DNA of 13,526 nucleotides from JBDKTH01 sp964558295 (GTDB lineage Bacteria; Planctomycetota; Planctomycetia; Pirellulales; Thermoguttaceae). The notes beneath the pieces are model-generated. The model searched no databases. It worked only from the letters and a program-made list of their open reading frames with translations, and had not been told where the DNA came from. This document shows positions 1 through 8,113 of the stretch, in pieces. The stretch covers positions 1-13,526 of the forward strand of contig CAZLDQ010000157.1 in assembly GCA_964558295.1 (NCBI GenBank). Direction: 5' to 3'. A program made the translations under genes and the position numbers. The first letter of the stretch is position 1; the number at the start of each line of letters is the position of its first letter.

Positions 1-57
1 ACCTACATCGCCATGATCTACCTGATGTCCAAACGCCTCGCAAAAGCTCAATACTAA
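1..57 (+). CDS. Transposase, C-terminal 18 residues (partial)
   Basis: An open frame enters from the left edge and ends at TAA (55-57). It encodes TYIAMIYLMSKRLAKAQY. A tail of the form IAMIxLMxxRLA is what I expect at the C-terminus of DDE transposases of the IS5 type (DDE_Tnp_1 superfamily). The last 11 residues are encoded again, identically, on the minus strand at the right edge, which is what two copies of one element would give. The catalytic residues are outside the window, so the family call rests on the tail and the repeat context. A C-terminus of an unrelated duplicated membrane protein is the alternative. Confidence 0.6.
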   Translation, partial: TYIAMIYLMSKRLAKAQY

Positions 58-73
58 ATTTCAAAAAACGTTC
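1..73 (+). mobile_element. 3' end of an IS5-like insertion sequence (left copy)
   Basis: Bases 22-74 match the reverse complement of 13474-13526 at 51 of 53 positions; the mismatches are at 56 and 67. Similarity stops at about 75, which sets the outer end of the element at 73 or 74. The segment holds the end of a transposase-like reading frame (1-57) and a short A/T-rich tail that should contain the terminal inverted repeat. If the end is at 73, the flanking three bases are TTA. The equivalent bases at the other copy read TAA in element orientation, and both fit the TNA target used by some IS5 subgroups. The family assignment is an inference from the protein tail and the possible target; the rest of the element is outside the window. 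Confidence 0.7.
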
Positions 74-3000
74 TTACGACGCGGCTACTGTGAAGTCCCC
101 GGGAGTACTCGGAGTGGGCAAGAGCCGCATCGGAAGGAGCGGCTTGGGCTCCGAGTTGCCTTCACCGGAGGTCTCCCAGGCAGCGATCCACGTGGGCCAG
201 GCGATCTGATGAGCTGAAAAGACGAGGTCGCTACGAATCAAGGTGGGAGCGGAACAGGTGGAAGAACCACCTTCCAGACGTGGATGAAGCGTCTCGCCTT
301 CCTCGAAATCGTACCGCAGCTCGCCCTCGGCGGCTGGGTTGGGGGAGACGACAAGTTCCTGATCAGTGACCTGGTAAACGCAGTCTGGTAGCGGCAGGAG
401 AGCTTCGATCTGCTGGCGGATCAGCTCGACGCCGGCCAACTTGTAGAGGCCGGCCATGGCGTTGGCCAGAACCTGGGCTCGCTCGCTGGAAAGCTGTCGG
501 AGCCAGCCGGGCTGGGCCACGCCGGCTACCAACCAACTCGACTCCCGTTCGATGGCGATCTCCAGTGACTGACTGTCGAGTTGAGGGCAGTCCAGCACCA
601 TCCGTACCCGATTCGAGGCCAAGTGGATTGCACTGACCTTGAGAGGCACGTCTCGCCAGGCTGGGTGTTGCGCGAGGATCGCCAGCATCTCGCGTTCCAC
701 GTAGCGGCGGATCGCCAGTTCGACGTGCTGGAGCACATGGAGATGTTTGCGCACCGCACGCCAATTGCCCGAGGTGCGGGCCTTGCGTTCGGCGCGGCGA
801 AGTTTGGCGAATCGCTTGGGAACAGTCCCCGAGTGGAAGCCCGGCTTGAGCAACCGGCCCATAGTCTCGCCATGATGGCCGATTACGACGGGCCGGAGGT
901 TCTGCGAGCGATTGGCCGCGTAGAGCCGCCAATTCTCTTTGAGTTCCCAGACGAGAAACCCAAAGATGCCGGGGATTCCAGTGATGATCGCCGTGGCAAC
1001 GGTCCACGCAAAGCCCTTTTCCAGCGTCAACTCCAACACACCGGCCAGGGCGGGAATGCACGGAATCAGGAGCTTATGCGACACGGTGACCACGGGAAAA
1101 TGCTTGATCGGGTTGATTTGAGGCTCGATCAGCACATTCACGCAAAAGCGGATCACGTAGGTCAAGAAAAACCAAAGAAGTCCCAATACGGCCTTGACCG
1201 TAAAGGAAATCCGGGTTTCTCCGGTGCGGAATCGCAACCACTCGTCCACCGTGTAGAGAAGCCGCTCGATATTCTCCAAAAGGCTCTTGAACAGATCCAT
1301 GACCAGCCAAAACAGGCCAGTCAGGATGCGAAGGCCGAAACGATGCCAACCTTGCACGATCCAGTCGGTGACAACCTCTTCCGCCTCGCGTCCCATCCGA
1401 GAGTTGAGCAGCAGGTTCACTGCCAGGAATACTGCGGCGGCAATGCCCAGCGAGCTCCTCGTATTGATTACCTCCAGCGGAAGGAGCAGATAAACGCCGG
1501 CCGTCAACGCGATCGGTTTGACGAGGAACCGTGTAATCAACGCGTACCAGCGGCTGTGGAGGATCTGCTGGACCAGTTCCGAGCGGATGAGCGTGACAAT
1601 CGGATCAACGACGATCTCGCGCACGAGGCGGCCAACCGTCTTCAAGGTCTGCCAGACCCCATGGCGGAATGCCTCGACATTGACCAGGGCCATCAGGAAG
1701 AGGCCAAGGGCCGCGATCGACAAGGGCGTTTTGATGACCAGGTCGGCGCCGCTAACGATGTCGACGACATGATGCAATCCGGCCAGGGCCAGATAGCTTC
1801 CGCCGAAGGGAACCGCCGCATAGCGGGTTAGCAAACGGCCGGTTCGCGTACCAAACGCCAGAGAACTCAGCCGCTGCATCCACCGCAGGTAGAACGGACC
1901 ACGTCGGTAGACGCCGTCGAGCAAGCTGGCCAAGCGGCGGTCGGCGCGAAGCAGTTGGTCGCTGTGCAACAGATCCGCGGGCCGGGCGAAGTCGGGCAAC
2001 TTGAGATTATTGCGCGAAATCGCGTCGCGCAGCTCGCCCATCGCCAGATAACCACGTTCGACGATTTGGTCGAGCAGTTCCTCCACGAGCTTGTTTTGGG
2101 CAACCCGTTCCGGCACGTTCTTCGGCACCAGCCCGACGGATTCCAAGGCCTCGGTCAAGCGAGGTCGGAAATGCTGACGCAACCGCTCTTCGGCCTGCTG
2201 CGTCGCCGAACGCAACAGGGCCGATAACTGACGCCGGTAGCTGTCCGACAGTCGCACCACAGGCAACCGGGCTGCCGCACTGTGCAAATGCTTCGACATG
2301 AGCACATCGCGCTGGCTGGGCAGCGGGCGTTTGATCGGACGTTCGCCCCACGACAGGGCCCATTCGACCAGATCGACCGTGTAGATGCCACGCTCGTAGT
2401 CGACGCAGACCTTTTGCAAATCGTAGAGCAGCCGGGCCTCAGCCGTCCAGATGCCATAGGGGGTCTGGTAAACCAGGGCCAGAAGCGTCTCACGCCAAGA
2501 TTTCAGCTCCTCGTGTGGGATTTCCAGGGCATGTTGCAGGCGACGCAATAGTCGGTCCAGAGTCGTACGGACTGCCGCTCGCGCGCGGAGGGCCGTTTCT
2601 CCCGTGGCATACTGGACCGCCCGGGCACGGTGGGTCAGTGACCGCACGATGTTCCCCACTGCGGCTGCTTTTTCCGCCTTGCGCATGAACCGGAGATATT
2701 TCTCTTGGTTCGGATGGGACGCGATTGTCACGTGGACTTGCTCGTGCGCCTGCTCATCCTCAACGGCATCTTCCAACTGGTCGCTTGCCGAGACATCAAC
2801 CGGATCAGGAGCCCCCAGCGGCCGTGTCGCTTGAAAGAGGCAGGTTGCCTCCAGGTCTTGAGCAAGAAGCCGATCGACGGCGGCCAAGTCGTCCAAAGCC
2901 GGAAAATAACGAGCCAACAGGCTGGGGACAAAATACCGCAGTTCCAGATACACGGCGGCAAATTCAACGTATGTCTGCACGTCGTCGTAGGGCGGCAGTA

Positions 3001-3514
3001 GAAACGCTTCATGTTGCAGGACGGCGCGGATCTCGTCGAACTCAACTGGGCCAAGCTGATAGATTCGTTGGCGGACCACGGCGGCGGAAAGTGCTCCCTG
3101 ACGGATGACGCGATCCAGCGCTTCGTGAATTCGGGCATGGAACAGGAGCCGCCAACAATGAACCAAAGCCTCGTCTGCGCTGACCGTGGCAAGCCTCTCT
3201 GGATCCGGTTGGGCGATCAGAATCAGTTTCTCGGCCAACCCCGCTTCGCCACTCAGGGCAACTTCCGCTGGATCAACGATCTGGAGGAACTGTTCGCGCG
3301 AGATCAGATAGCTTTTGCGGTGCGGCACTCTCAGCCCCCAGCCAGTCAATTGGCGATCCTGCTTGATAACGCGGCGCAGGATTCGCGGCAGGAGCAATAG
3401 CGCCGTGGGATTTGTCGAACGTACCGCGTTTTCCAACTCGGGGAGCGTCAGCGGGGAGCTGTGAAGCCCGCCCCAACGCCTAAAACGGCTCTTCTCTTCA
3501 ACCGAGGCATTCAT
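74..3514 (-). CDS. Large multi-pass membrane protein of unknown function
   Basis: I do not recognise a named family for this 1146-residue protein. Residues 1-540 are mostly helical, charged and soluble, with an acidic stretch near 245-260. The middle (about 565-856) holds six to eight hydrophobic segments, near 592-612, 660-680, 686-704, 727-742, 772-795, 807-826 and 834-856. The loop near 797-818 (EPQINPIKHFPVVTVSHK) looks conserved-motif-like. Residues 860-1146 are soluble, with a basic helical part (895-945) and a Pro/Ser-rich tail. There is no N-terminal signal peptide, so both soluble ends may be cytoplasmic. The ATG at 3512-3514 lies about 38 nt below a strong sigma-70-type promoter. 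The gene appears monocistronic. Its TAA stop (76-74) abuts the insertion sequence. Length, lack of known domains and context suggest a planctomycete-specific envelope protein; this is inference. Confidence 0.85.
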   Translation of the reverse strand: MNASVEEKSRFRRWGGLHSSPLTLPELENAVRSTNPTALLLLPRILRRVIKQDRQLTGWGLRVPHRKSYLISREQFLQIVDPAEVALSGEAGLAEKLILIAQPDPERLATVSADEALVHCWRLLFHARIHEALDRVIRQGALSAAVVRQRIYQLGPVEFDEIRAVLQHEAFLLPPYDDVQTYVEFAAVYLELRYFVPSLLARYFPALDDLAAVDRLLAQDLEATCLFQATRPLGAPDPVDVSASDQLEDAVEDEQAHEQVHVTIASHPNQEKYLRFMRKAEKAAAVGNIVRSLTHRARAVQYATGETALRARAAVRTTLDRLLRRLQHALEIPHEELKSWRETLLALVYQTPYGIWTAEARLLYDLQKVCVDYERGIYTVDLVEWALSWGERPIKRPLPSQRDVLMSKHLHSAAARLPVVRLSDSYRRQLSALLRSATQQAEERLRQHFRPRLTEALESVGLVPKNVPERVAQNKLVEELLDQIVERGYLAMGELRDAISRNNLKLPDFARPADLLHSDQLLRADRRLASLLDGVYRRGPFYLRWMQRLSSLAFGTRTGRLLTRYAAVPFGGSYLALAGLHHVVDIVSGADLVIKTPLSIAALGLFLMALVNVEAFRHGVWQTLKTVGRLVREIVVDPIVTLIRSELVQQILHSRWYALITRFLVKPIALTAGVYLLLPLEVINTRSSLGIAAAVFLAVNLLLNSRMGREAEEVVTDWIVQGWHRFGLRILTGLFWLVMDLFKSLLENIERLLYTVDEWLRFRTGETRISFTVKAVLGLLWFFLTYVIRFCVNVLIEPQINPIKHFPVVTVSHKLLIPCIPALAGVLELTLEKGFAWTVATAIITGIPGIFGFLVWELKENWRLYAANRSQNLRPVVIGHHGETMGRLLKPGFHSGTVPKRFAKLRRAERKARTSGNWRAVRKHLHVLQHVELAIRRYVEREMLAILAQHPAWRDVPLKVSAIHLASNRVRMVLDCPQLDSQSLEIAIERESSWLVAGVAQPGWLRQLSSERAQVLANAMAGLYKLAGVELIRQQIEALLPLPDCVYQVTDQELVVSPNPAAEGELRYDFEEGETLHPRLEGGSSTCSAPTLIRSDLVFSAHQIAWPTWIAAWETSGEGNSEPKPLLPMRLLPTPSTPGDFTVAAS

Positions 3515-3558
3515 CCCAACAGCTGAACTCCAAATAACTTACGGCAGAGAATCAAGGA

Positions 3559-3587
3559 ATTGTAGGTTCTCTCCCACTACCTGTCAA
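3559..3587 (-). promoter_or_regulatory. Sigma-70-type promoter for the 1146-residue membrane protein gene
   Basis: Read on the minus strand, a perfect -35 TTGACA (3587-3582) is followed after exactly 17 nt by TACAAT (3564-3559), five of six matches to TATAAT. Transcription would start near 3552, giving a 5' leader of about 38 nt before the ATG at 3514. This is the best promoter match I found in the window and implies housekeeping-type expression. Confidence 0.7.
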
Positions 3588-3687
3588 CGTAACGGGGCAG
3601 ACAGTGCAACACTTGGAGGATGCGGCTCCCCCAATCATGGTCCTTCAGGTGGCTGTAGACGTTGGGCCGATCGTTTTCGAAGACTGC

Positions 3688-3716
3688 TTGAGCCGGCCGG
3701 GGCGATCCGTTATCCT
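3688..3716 (+). promoter_or_regulatory. Possible promoter for the Tat-exported oxidoreductase
   Basis: TTGAGC (3688-3693) and TATCCT (3711-3716) are separated by 17 nt; each matches its sigma-70 consensus at four of six positions. Transcription would start around 3723, leaving a leader of about 98 nt before the chosen GTG start. The match is moderate and could be chance. The rest of the 306-nt divergent region (3515-3820) shows no small gene or terminator I would defend. Confidence 0.35.
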
Positions 3717-3807
3717 ACCGGCAGATGAACCGAAGGTCGACTTCTTTAAGGGGTTCAGGCTTGTTTGGGCGAAAAGAGTCTCAAGGTCGCCGTTTAAGAT
3801 CAACCGC

Positions 3808-3813
3808 AAGGAG
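3808..3813 (+). promoter_or_regulatory. Ribosome binding site that selects a GTG start
   Basis: AAGGAG lies 7 nt before the GTG at 3821. The next in-frame ATG (3833) would be 19 nt away, too far. The in-frame ATG at 3725 has no comparable site and would put about 36 extra basic residues before the Tat signal. The GTG at 3821 is therefore the best start. Confidence 0.7.
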
Positions 3814-3820
3814 AAACGCC

Positions 3821-5119
3821 GTGTCCAACCGCATGAGTCGTCGTAAGTTCCTCCGGCAGACCACCGCTTGCGCTGCGGTCACTGCAGCGGCCAACGTGAT
3901 GATTGTCCCGTCCTGGGCCATATCCCCGAATGAAAAACTCAATGTCGCAGTGATCGGGGTAGCCGGGCGTGGCGCAGCTAATCTGGGTGGGGTGGCGAGC
4001 GAAAACATCGTGGCCCTGTGCGACGTGGACAAAAACAACCTGGACGGGGCCGCCAAGCGGTTCCCGCAGGCTAAGCTCTATTCGGACTTCCGCAAGATGC
4101 TTCCGGAGGTCGCCCAGCAGATTGACGCGGTGGTTGTCAGCACTCCCGACCACACCCATGCCGCACCAAGCGTGATGGCCATGAAGATGGGCAAACACTG
4201 CTACTGCGAGAAACCGCTGACGCATTGCGTGTACGAAGCCCGTCTGATGGCCGATCTTTCCAAAGCGAAACGCCTAGCCACCCAAATGGGCACACAGATC
4301 CATGCGGAGGACAATTACCGCCGCGTGGTGGAACTGGTGCAGGCTGGCGTGATTGGTCCAATCCGGGAGGTGCATGTCTGGAGCAGTGCCAGCTATCATG
4401 GTGGCAAACGGCCCACGGAAACGCCTCCAGTGCCGGCGAACCTCGACTGGGATCTCTGGCTTGGCCCGGCTCAGTATCGCCCCTACCATCCGGCCTATGT
4501 CCCGTTCCGCTGGCGCGGTTGGGCCGATTTCGGCAACGGTGGCCTGGGCGACTTCTTCTGCCATTATTGCGACTTGGCCTTCTGGGCGTTGAAGCTTCGC
4601 TATCCGACGACGGTCGTGGCGGAAGGGCCGGAACCTGAAGCCGACTCGTGCCCAGCTTGGTTGATTGTGCACTACGAATTCCCACAGCGCGAGAACCTTC
4701 CACCTGTGAGACTCACTTGGTATGACGGTGGAAAGCGGCCGCCGATCCAAAAGGAGCAGAAGCTGCCCGACTGGGGCTCTGGCGTGTTGTTCATTGGGGA
4801 GAAGGGGATGCTCCAGGCCGACTATGGGCGACACGTGCTACGGCCGGAAGCGACGTTTGCCGGCTTCCAGCCGCCGCCGCAGACGATTCCGAAGTCGATT
4901 GGCCATCACCGCGAGTGGATCGAGGCCTGTAAGACCGGCAGTCCGACGACCTGCAACTTTGATTACTCCGGGCCACTGACCGAAGCCGCATTGCTGGGGA
5001 CCGTGGCCTATCGCACGGGCGAGAAGCTCCAGTGGGACGGTGCGAACATGAAAGCGACCAACTGTGCGGCGGCCGACAAGTTCATCCGCAAGACTTACCG
5101 CGACGGCTGGACACTCTAG
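3821..5119 (+). CDS. Tat-exported Gfo/Idh/MocA family oxidoreductase
   Basis: This NAD(P)-dependent dehydrogenase-like protein of 432 residues probably acts on a sugar or cyclitol. From the GTG start, residues 6-11 read SRRKFL, a twin-arginine motif, followed by an Ala-rich hydrophobic stretch and a likely cleavage after SWA (residue 33). The mature protein opens with a Rossmann dinucleotide loop, GVAGRG (46-51). The family EKP motif is at 130-132, where the Lys is the usual catalytic residue. The C-terminal domain has D244, H248 and D251 in a GDxxxHxxD arrangement. Tat export is common for planctomycete members and implies the protein folds with its cofactor before crossing the membrane. The substrate cannot be told from sequence. 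The gene stands alone between divergent and convergent neighbours, and its stop overlaps that of the kinase gene. The family call is firm; the physiological reaction is unknown. Confidence 0.93.
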   Translation: MSNRMSRRKFLRQTTACAAVTAAANVMIVPSWAISPNEKLNVAVIGVAGRGAANLGGVASENIVALCDVDKNNLDGAAKRFPQAKLYSDFRKMLPEVAQQIDAVVVSTPDHTHAAPSVMAMKMGKHCYCEKPLTHCVYEARLMADLSKAKRLATQMGTQIHAEDNYRRVVELVQAGVIGPIREVHVWSSASYHGGKRPTETPPVPANLDWDLWLGPAQYRPYHPAYVPFRWRGWADFGNGGLGDFFCHYCDLAFWALKLRYPTTVVAEGPEPEADSCPAWLIVHYEFPQRENLPPVRLTWYDGGKRPPIQKEQKLPDWGSGVLFIGEKGMLQADYGRHVLRPEATFAGFQPPPQTIPKSIGHHREWIEACKTGSPTTCNFDYSGPLTEAALLGTVAYRTGEKLQWDGANMKATNCAAADKFIRKTYRDGWTL

Positions 5120-8109
5120 TCGAGCCCAAACCAACCCGGCTTTCTTGGACGGTGGTGCTGGTGCAGTGCTTCGGCTTGATGGACGGCGTCGGCCGCTTCG
5201 GCGGTCTTATCCAAACGCTTGAGAACGTCAGCCAACGTCAGATAGTTGCGAGCGAGGATCCCGTGTAGGGGAATTGCACGGGAATTGTTTTGCAGGACAT
5301 CCTTGAAGGCGGCGATGGCTGCTTCAAACGCGGTACGTGCCTCGGGCAGTCGCTTCTGTTCCAGGTAGAGCCCGGCCAGTGATTCCTGGATAACTGCCAA
5401 CCCAAATCGGTAGGAGAAGTTGCGGGGAAACCGACTGTTGAGTGTCGTTTGTTGTTCGAGTGCCTCACGGAGTTCGCGTTCCGCAGTACCCGGTTCGTTG
5501 TCCCAGTGAAGTCCTGCCAGACGAACGCGAATGCCAATCTGAGCCAGGGCATAGTCAGGAACGTTGGGATGTTCGGCGACGAGTTCCCTGGAGATCGCCA
5601 GCGCCTTTTCGAGCATTTCATGCGAACGTTTCTCGGTTGCCGTATCAGTCGATTTGGGCGAGAACGGCGGAGCCGAGCCCATTCGTGCATAGGTCTGGGC
5701 GAGATCGTAACGATAGTCGGGAACGTTCGGATAGTCGTCCACCAGCTTCTCGAGAATCGCGATGGCCCGGTTCGCAGCATCTGAGCCAGCCTTGAAACTG
5801 CGACCGAACGGCTGGAAGGATACCTCGCGGTAGCAGCGAGCCAGGAGGTGGCGATAGTCGGACACAGCCGGATGCTTGGCCACGAGTTGTTCCAGAAGAC
5901 GGATAGCCCGTTGGAGGTTTTCCAGACGTTCTTCGGGACCAAACGGTGGAAATGTCGGAAGAGAACCCGCGAGTGGGACCGGAGGCGGTCCCCTTTCACC
6001 GTCGGGAGGCTCGGGAGGCATGTCAGGAATCTCTAGAGGTGGGCCAAGCTGGCCGGGAGGCGGTTCATAATTGTCTGAAAATGGCCGGGAAGGCGGCTCG
6101 TGGGGATGAAATCCTGTTTCATGTGCCCCGCGACGCGGACGCCGCTGACCACCAGGGGCCAACGGCAATGGTCCCAACTCGGCCTCCGCCCCGTGGCCGA
6201 GGAAGTAGTACGTGCGAGCCAGCTCGTACTGATACTGAGGCGCAGACTCGGCGAGGGACGCTTTGAGTATCGCAAGGGCGTTCTGGTATTCGGCATGTCC
6301 TGCGCCGGCATCATTCGTCGCCGAATAGACGTTTCCTAGTTCATTGTGAATTCTTGCGATTTCCGTTTGAAGCTCTACATCGTCTGGCATAGTCTCAGCG
6401 AGTCGTGTGTACAACTCGATGGCACGCGAGTATGCCGCTTTCGATTCATCGTACTGTCCGAGTCGCTGGCGAATGTCGCCCACGCGACGATTGGCCGCGG
6501 CAACTTTACGCCGCAGCCGGGCATCGCCGCCACCTTGGTCGGCCAAGCGGTCGTAAAAAGCCAGCAGGTGTTCCAGCAGGGACGCCGCCTCTTTGGACAG
6601 CACCGGTTGGACCGGAACAGTAATCTCCTCTCCTTCGTCATCCACAACAACCATGGCAGAAGTCGGAACCGCACGTTCCGGGGCAAACTGCTGAAAGATG
6701 TTGTCCAAGGCTTCCAGGGCAAGGGCCGAGATATCTTCTGCCTTCTTGCGCTGATTGGCTGTCCGTAGATAACCGACACTGGCGACAACGGCCACAAGGA
6801 CAAGCAGGACTAGCGTACTGGCGGCAAAACTTGCTAACGCCCGATTGCGCCGCGACCAACGCCAAAGCCGTTCGGACAAAGAGGCTCGACGTGCGGATAT
6901 CGGGCGATCTTCCAAAAATCGCTCCAAATCGCGGGCCAAGTCCGCGGCCGATTGATAACGGTCAGCCGGTTCCCGAGCGATCGCCTTGAGGACAATCGTT
7001 TCCAGGTCCCGAGGAATTGCCGGATTGAGTCTACGCGGCCCGAGAGGACGTTCCTGAGTGATCTTGTGGATCAGATGACCACGGCTGGCATCGGTGAAAG
7101 CGGGCTGCAACGTAAGCAACTCATACAGCGTCAGGCCAAGGCTGTAGACATCGCTTCGTGCATCGACCTGGCCGGTAAACTGCTCGGGGGCCATGTAGCG
7201 CAGGGTTCCGGCCAACATGCCAGTTTGGCTGACGTGGTCCTGGTCCAGAACCTTGGCCAGACCAAAATCGGTAATCCACACAATCCCTTGCGAATCGAGG
7301 ACTAAATTGGCCGGCTTGATGTCGCGGTGCAGCGTGTGGTGGACATGGGCATAATGGAGTGCGTCGGCTACTTGCATTCCGATCATGGCGACGCTTCGCC
7401 AATAGGACGCTCCGAACCGGCATGCCTGGTCTTGGGGCCGTTCTGACTGCTCGGACTCGTCGTTCTTCCCGAACCGTCCTTCGACCAAGAGGTTGGCAAA
7501 GCGAATTGCCTCCTTCGTAGGTTCTGAGGTGTGGAGCGACGCCGCGGTAGTCTGCACAGTCCCTTCGGAGGTGCGGAGTCGGTTTAGCTGGGTGAGCACC
7601 GCATCGAGGCCGACCCCCCGGATCAACTGCATAACGATGTAATGGATCCCCTCCTGTTCCCCCACGCCAAACAAGGGGACGATGTTCGTATGGTGCAGCC
7701 GGGCAGCCGTTTGGGCTTCCCGCTGAAAGCGTTGCAACTGCTTAGAGTCCAAGAGTGCCTGGCGGGGCAGCACCTTGACGGCCACGTGGCGTCCTAAGGA
7801 CTCTTGGAACGCCTCGAAGACAATTCCCATGCCGCCGCGTCCGATTTCACCCAGGATGCGGAAATCCCCAAGGCGTTCCAGACGGAGCGGCCCTAACGAT
7901 GCGAGGCCGCTTTGGGGGCCTTCGCGATGCGCCTTGAGGCGTTCAATCGCCGCGATGGTGGGGAAGAATTCCTCGATTTCGCTGGCCAGATCGGGATACT
8001 GGGCCACGTATTCGGAGATAGACGGATATTCCCCGCGACGCTGCCGTTCCATGAACTCGGCGGCCAAGACTTCCAACGGGTCTCGATTGTCATCGTTGCA
8101 ATGACCCAT
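5116..8109 (-). CDS. Membrane-anchored Ser/Thr protein kinase with TPR repeats
   Basis: This 997-residue Hanks-type kinase phosphorylates Ser/Thr on unidentified partners. Residues 10-60 form a helical leader (LAAEFMERQRRGEYPSISEY) often seen in planctomycete kinases. The kinase domain spans about 83-400: Gly loop GEIGRGGMG (87-95), Lys in VAVK (K112), catalytic HRDIKPAN (261-268), DFG (281-283) and APE (307-309). All catalytic residues are present, so it should be active. A 60-residue insert lies at about 176-236, before the catalytic loop. One membrane helix follows (425-447), so the kinase is cytoplasmic and the roughly 550-residue C-terminal part extracytoplasmic. That part has TPR-like helices (535-640 and 725-980) split by a Pro/Gly-rich segment (669-722). 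The ATG is 4 nt after the sigma factor stop, so the two genes are probably translationally coupled. It may sense envelope signals and act on the sigma factor, which is inferred. Confidence 0.95.
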   Translation of the reverse strand: MGHCNDDNRDPLEVLAAEFMERQRRGEYPSISEYVAQYPDLASEIEEFFPTIAAIERLKAHREGPQSGLASLGPLRLERLGDFRILGEIGRGGMGIVFEAFQESLGRHVAVKVLPRQALLDSKQLQRFQREAQTAARLHHTNIVPLFGVGEQEGIHYIVMQLIRGVGLDAVLTQLNRLRTSEGTVQTTAASLHTSEPTKEAIRFANLLVEGRFGKNDESEQSERPQDQACRFGASYWRSVAMIGMQVADALHYAHVHHTLHRDIKPANLVLDSQGIVWITDFGLAKVLDQDHVSQTGMLAGTLRYMAPEQFTGQVDARSDVYSLGLTLYELLTLQPAFTDASRGHLIHKITQERPLGPRRLNPAIPRDLETIVLKAIAREPADRYQSAADLARDLERFLEDRPISARRASLSERLWRWSRRNRALASFAASTLVLLVLVAVVASVGYLRTANQRKKAEDISALALEALDNIFQQFAPERAVPTSAMVVVDDEGEEITVPVQPVLSKEAASLLEHLLAFYDRLADQGGGDARLRRKVAAANRRVGDIRQRLGQYDESKAAYSRAIELYTRLAETMPDDVELQTEIARIHNELGNVYSATNDAGAGHAEYQNALAILKASLAESAPQYQYELARTYYFLGHGAEAELGPLPLAPGGQRRPRRGAHETGFHPHEPPSRPFSDNYEPPPGQLGPPLEIPDMPPEPPDGERGPPPVPLAGSLPTFPPFGPEERLENLQRAIRLLEQLVAKHPAVSDYRHLLARCYREVSFQPFGRSFKAGSDAANRAIAILEKLVDDYPNVPDYRYDLAQTYARMGSAPPFSPKSTDTATEKRSHEMLEKALAISRELVAEHPNVPDYALAQIGIRVRLAGLHWDNEPGTAERELREALEQQTTLNSRFPRNFSYRFGLAVIQESLAGLYLEQKRLPEARTAFEAAIAAFKDVLQNNSRAIPLHGILARNYLTLADVLKRLDKTAEAADAVHQAEALHQHHRPRKPGWFGLD

Positions 8110-8113
8110 TTCG

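Noticed and set aside
581..1831. 416-codon open frame on the plus strand opposite the large membrane protein gene
   Set aside because: The product is hydrophilic with no recognisable domain, lies wholly antisense to a gene with a strong promoter and coherent membrane segments, and has the look of a codon-bias shadow.
2725..3108. Plus-strand Pro/Arg-rich open frame
   Set aside because: Shadow of the minus-strand gene; composition reflects the reverse frame and there is no ribosome binding site.
3604..3846. 80-codon plus-strand frame in the divergent intergenic region
   Set aside because: No ribosome binding site or domain; it runs past the GTG start of the oxidoreductase in another frame and crosses the putative promoter.
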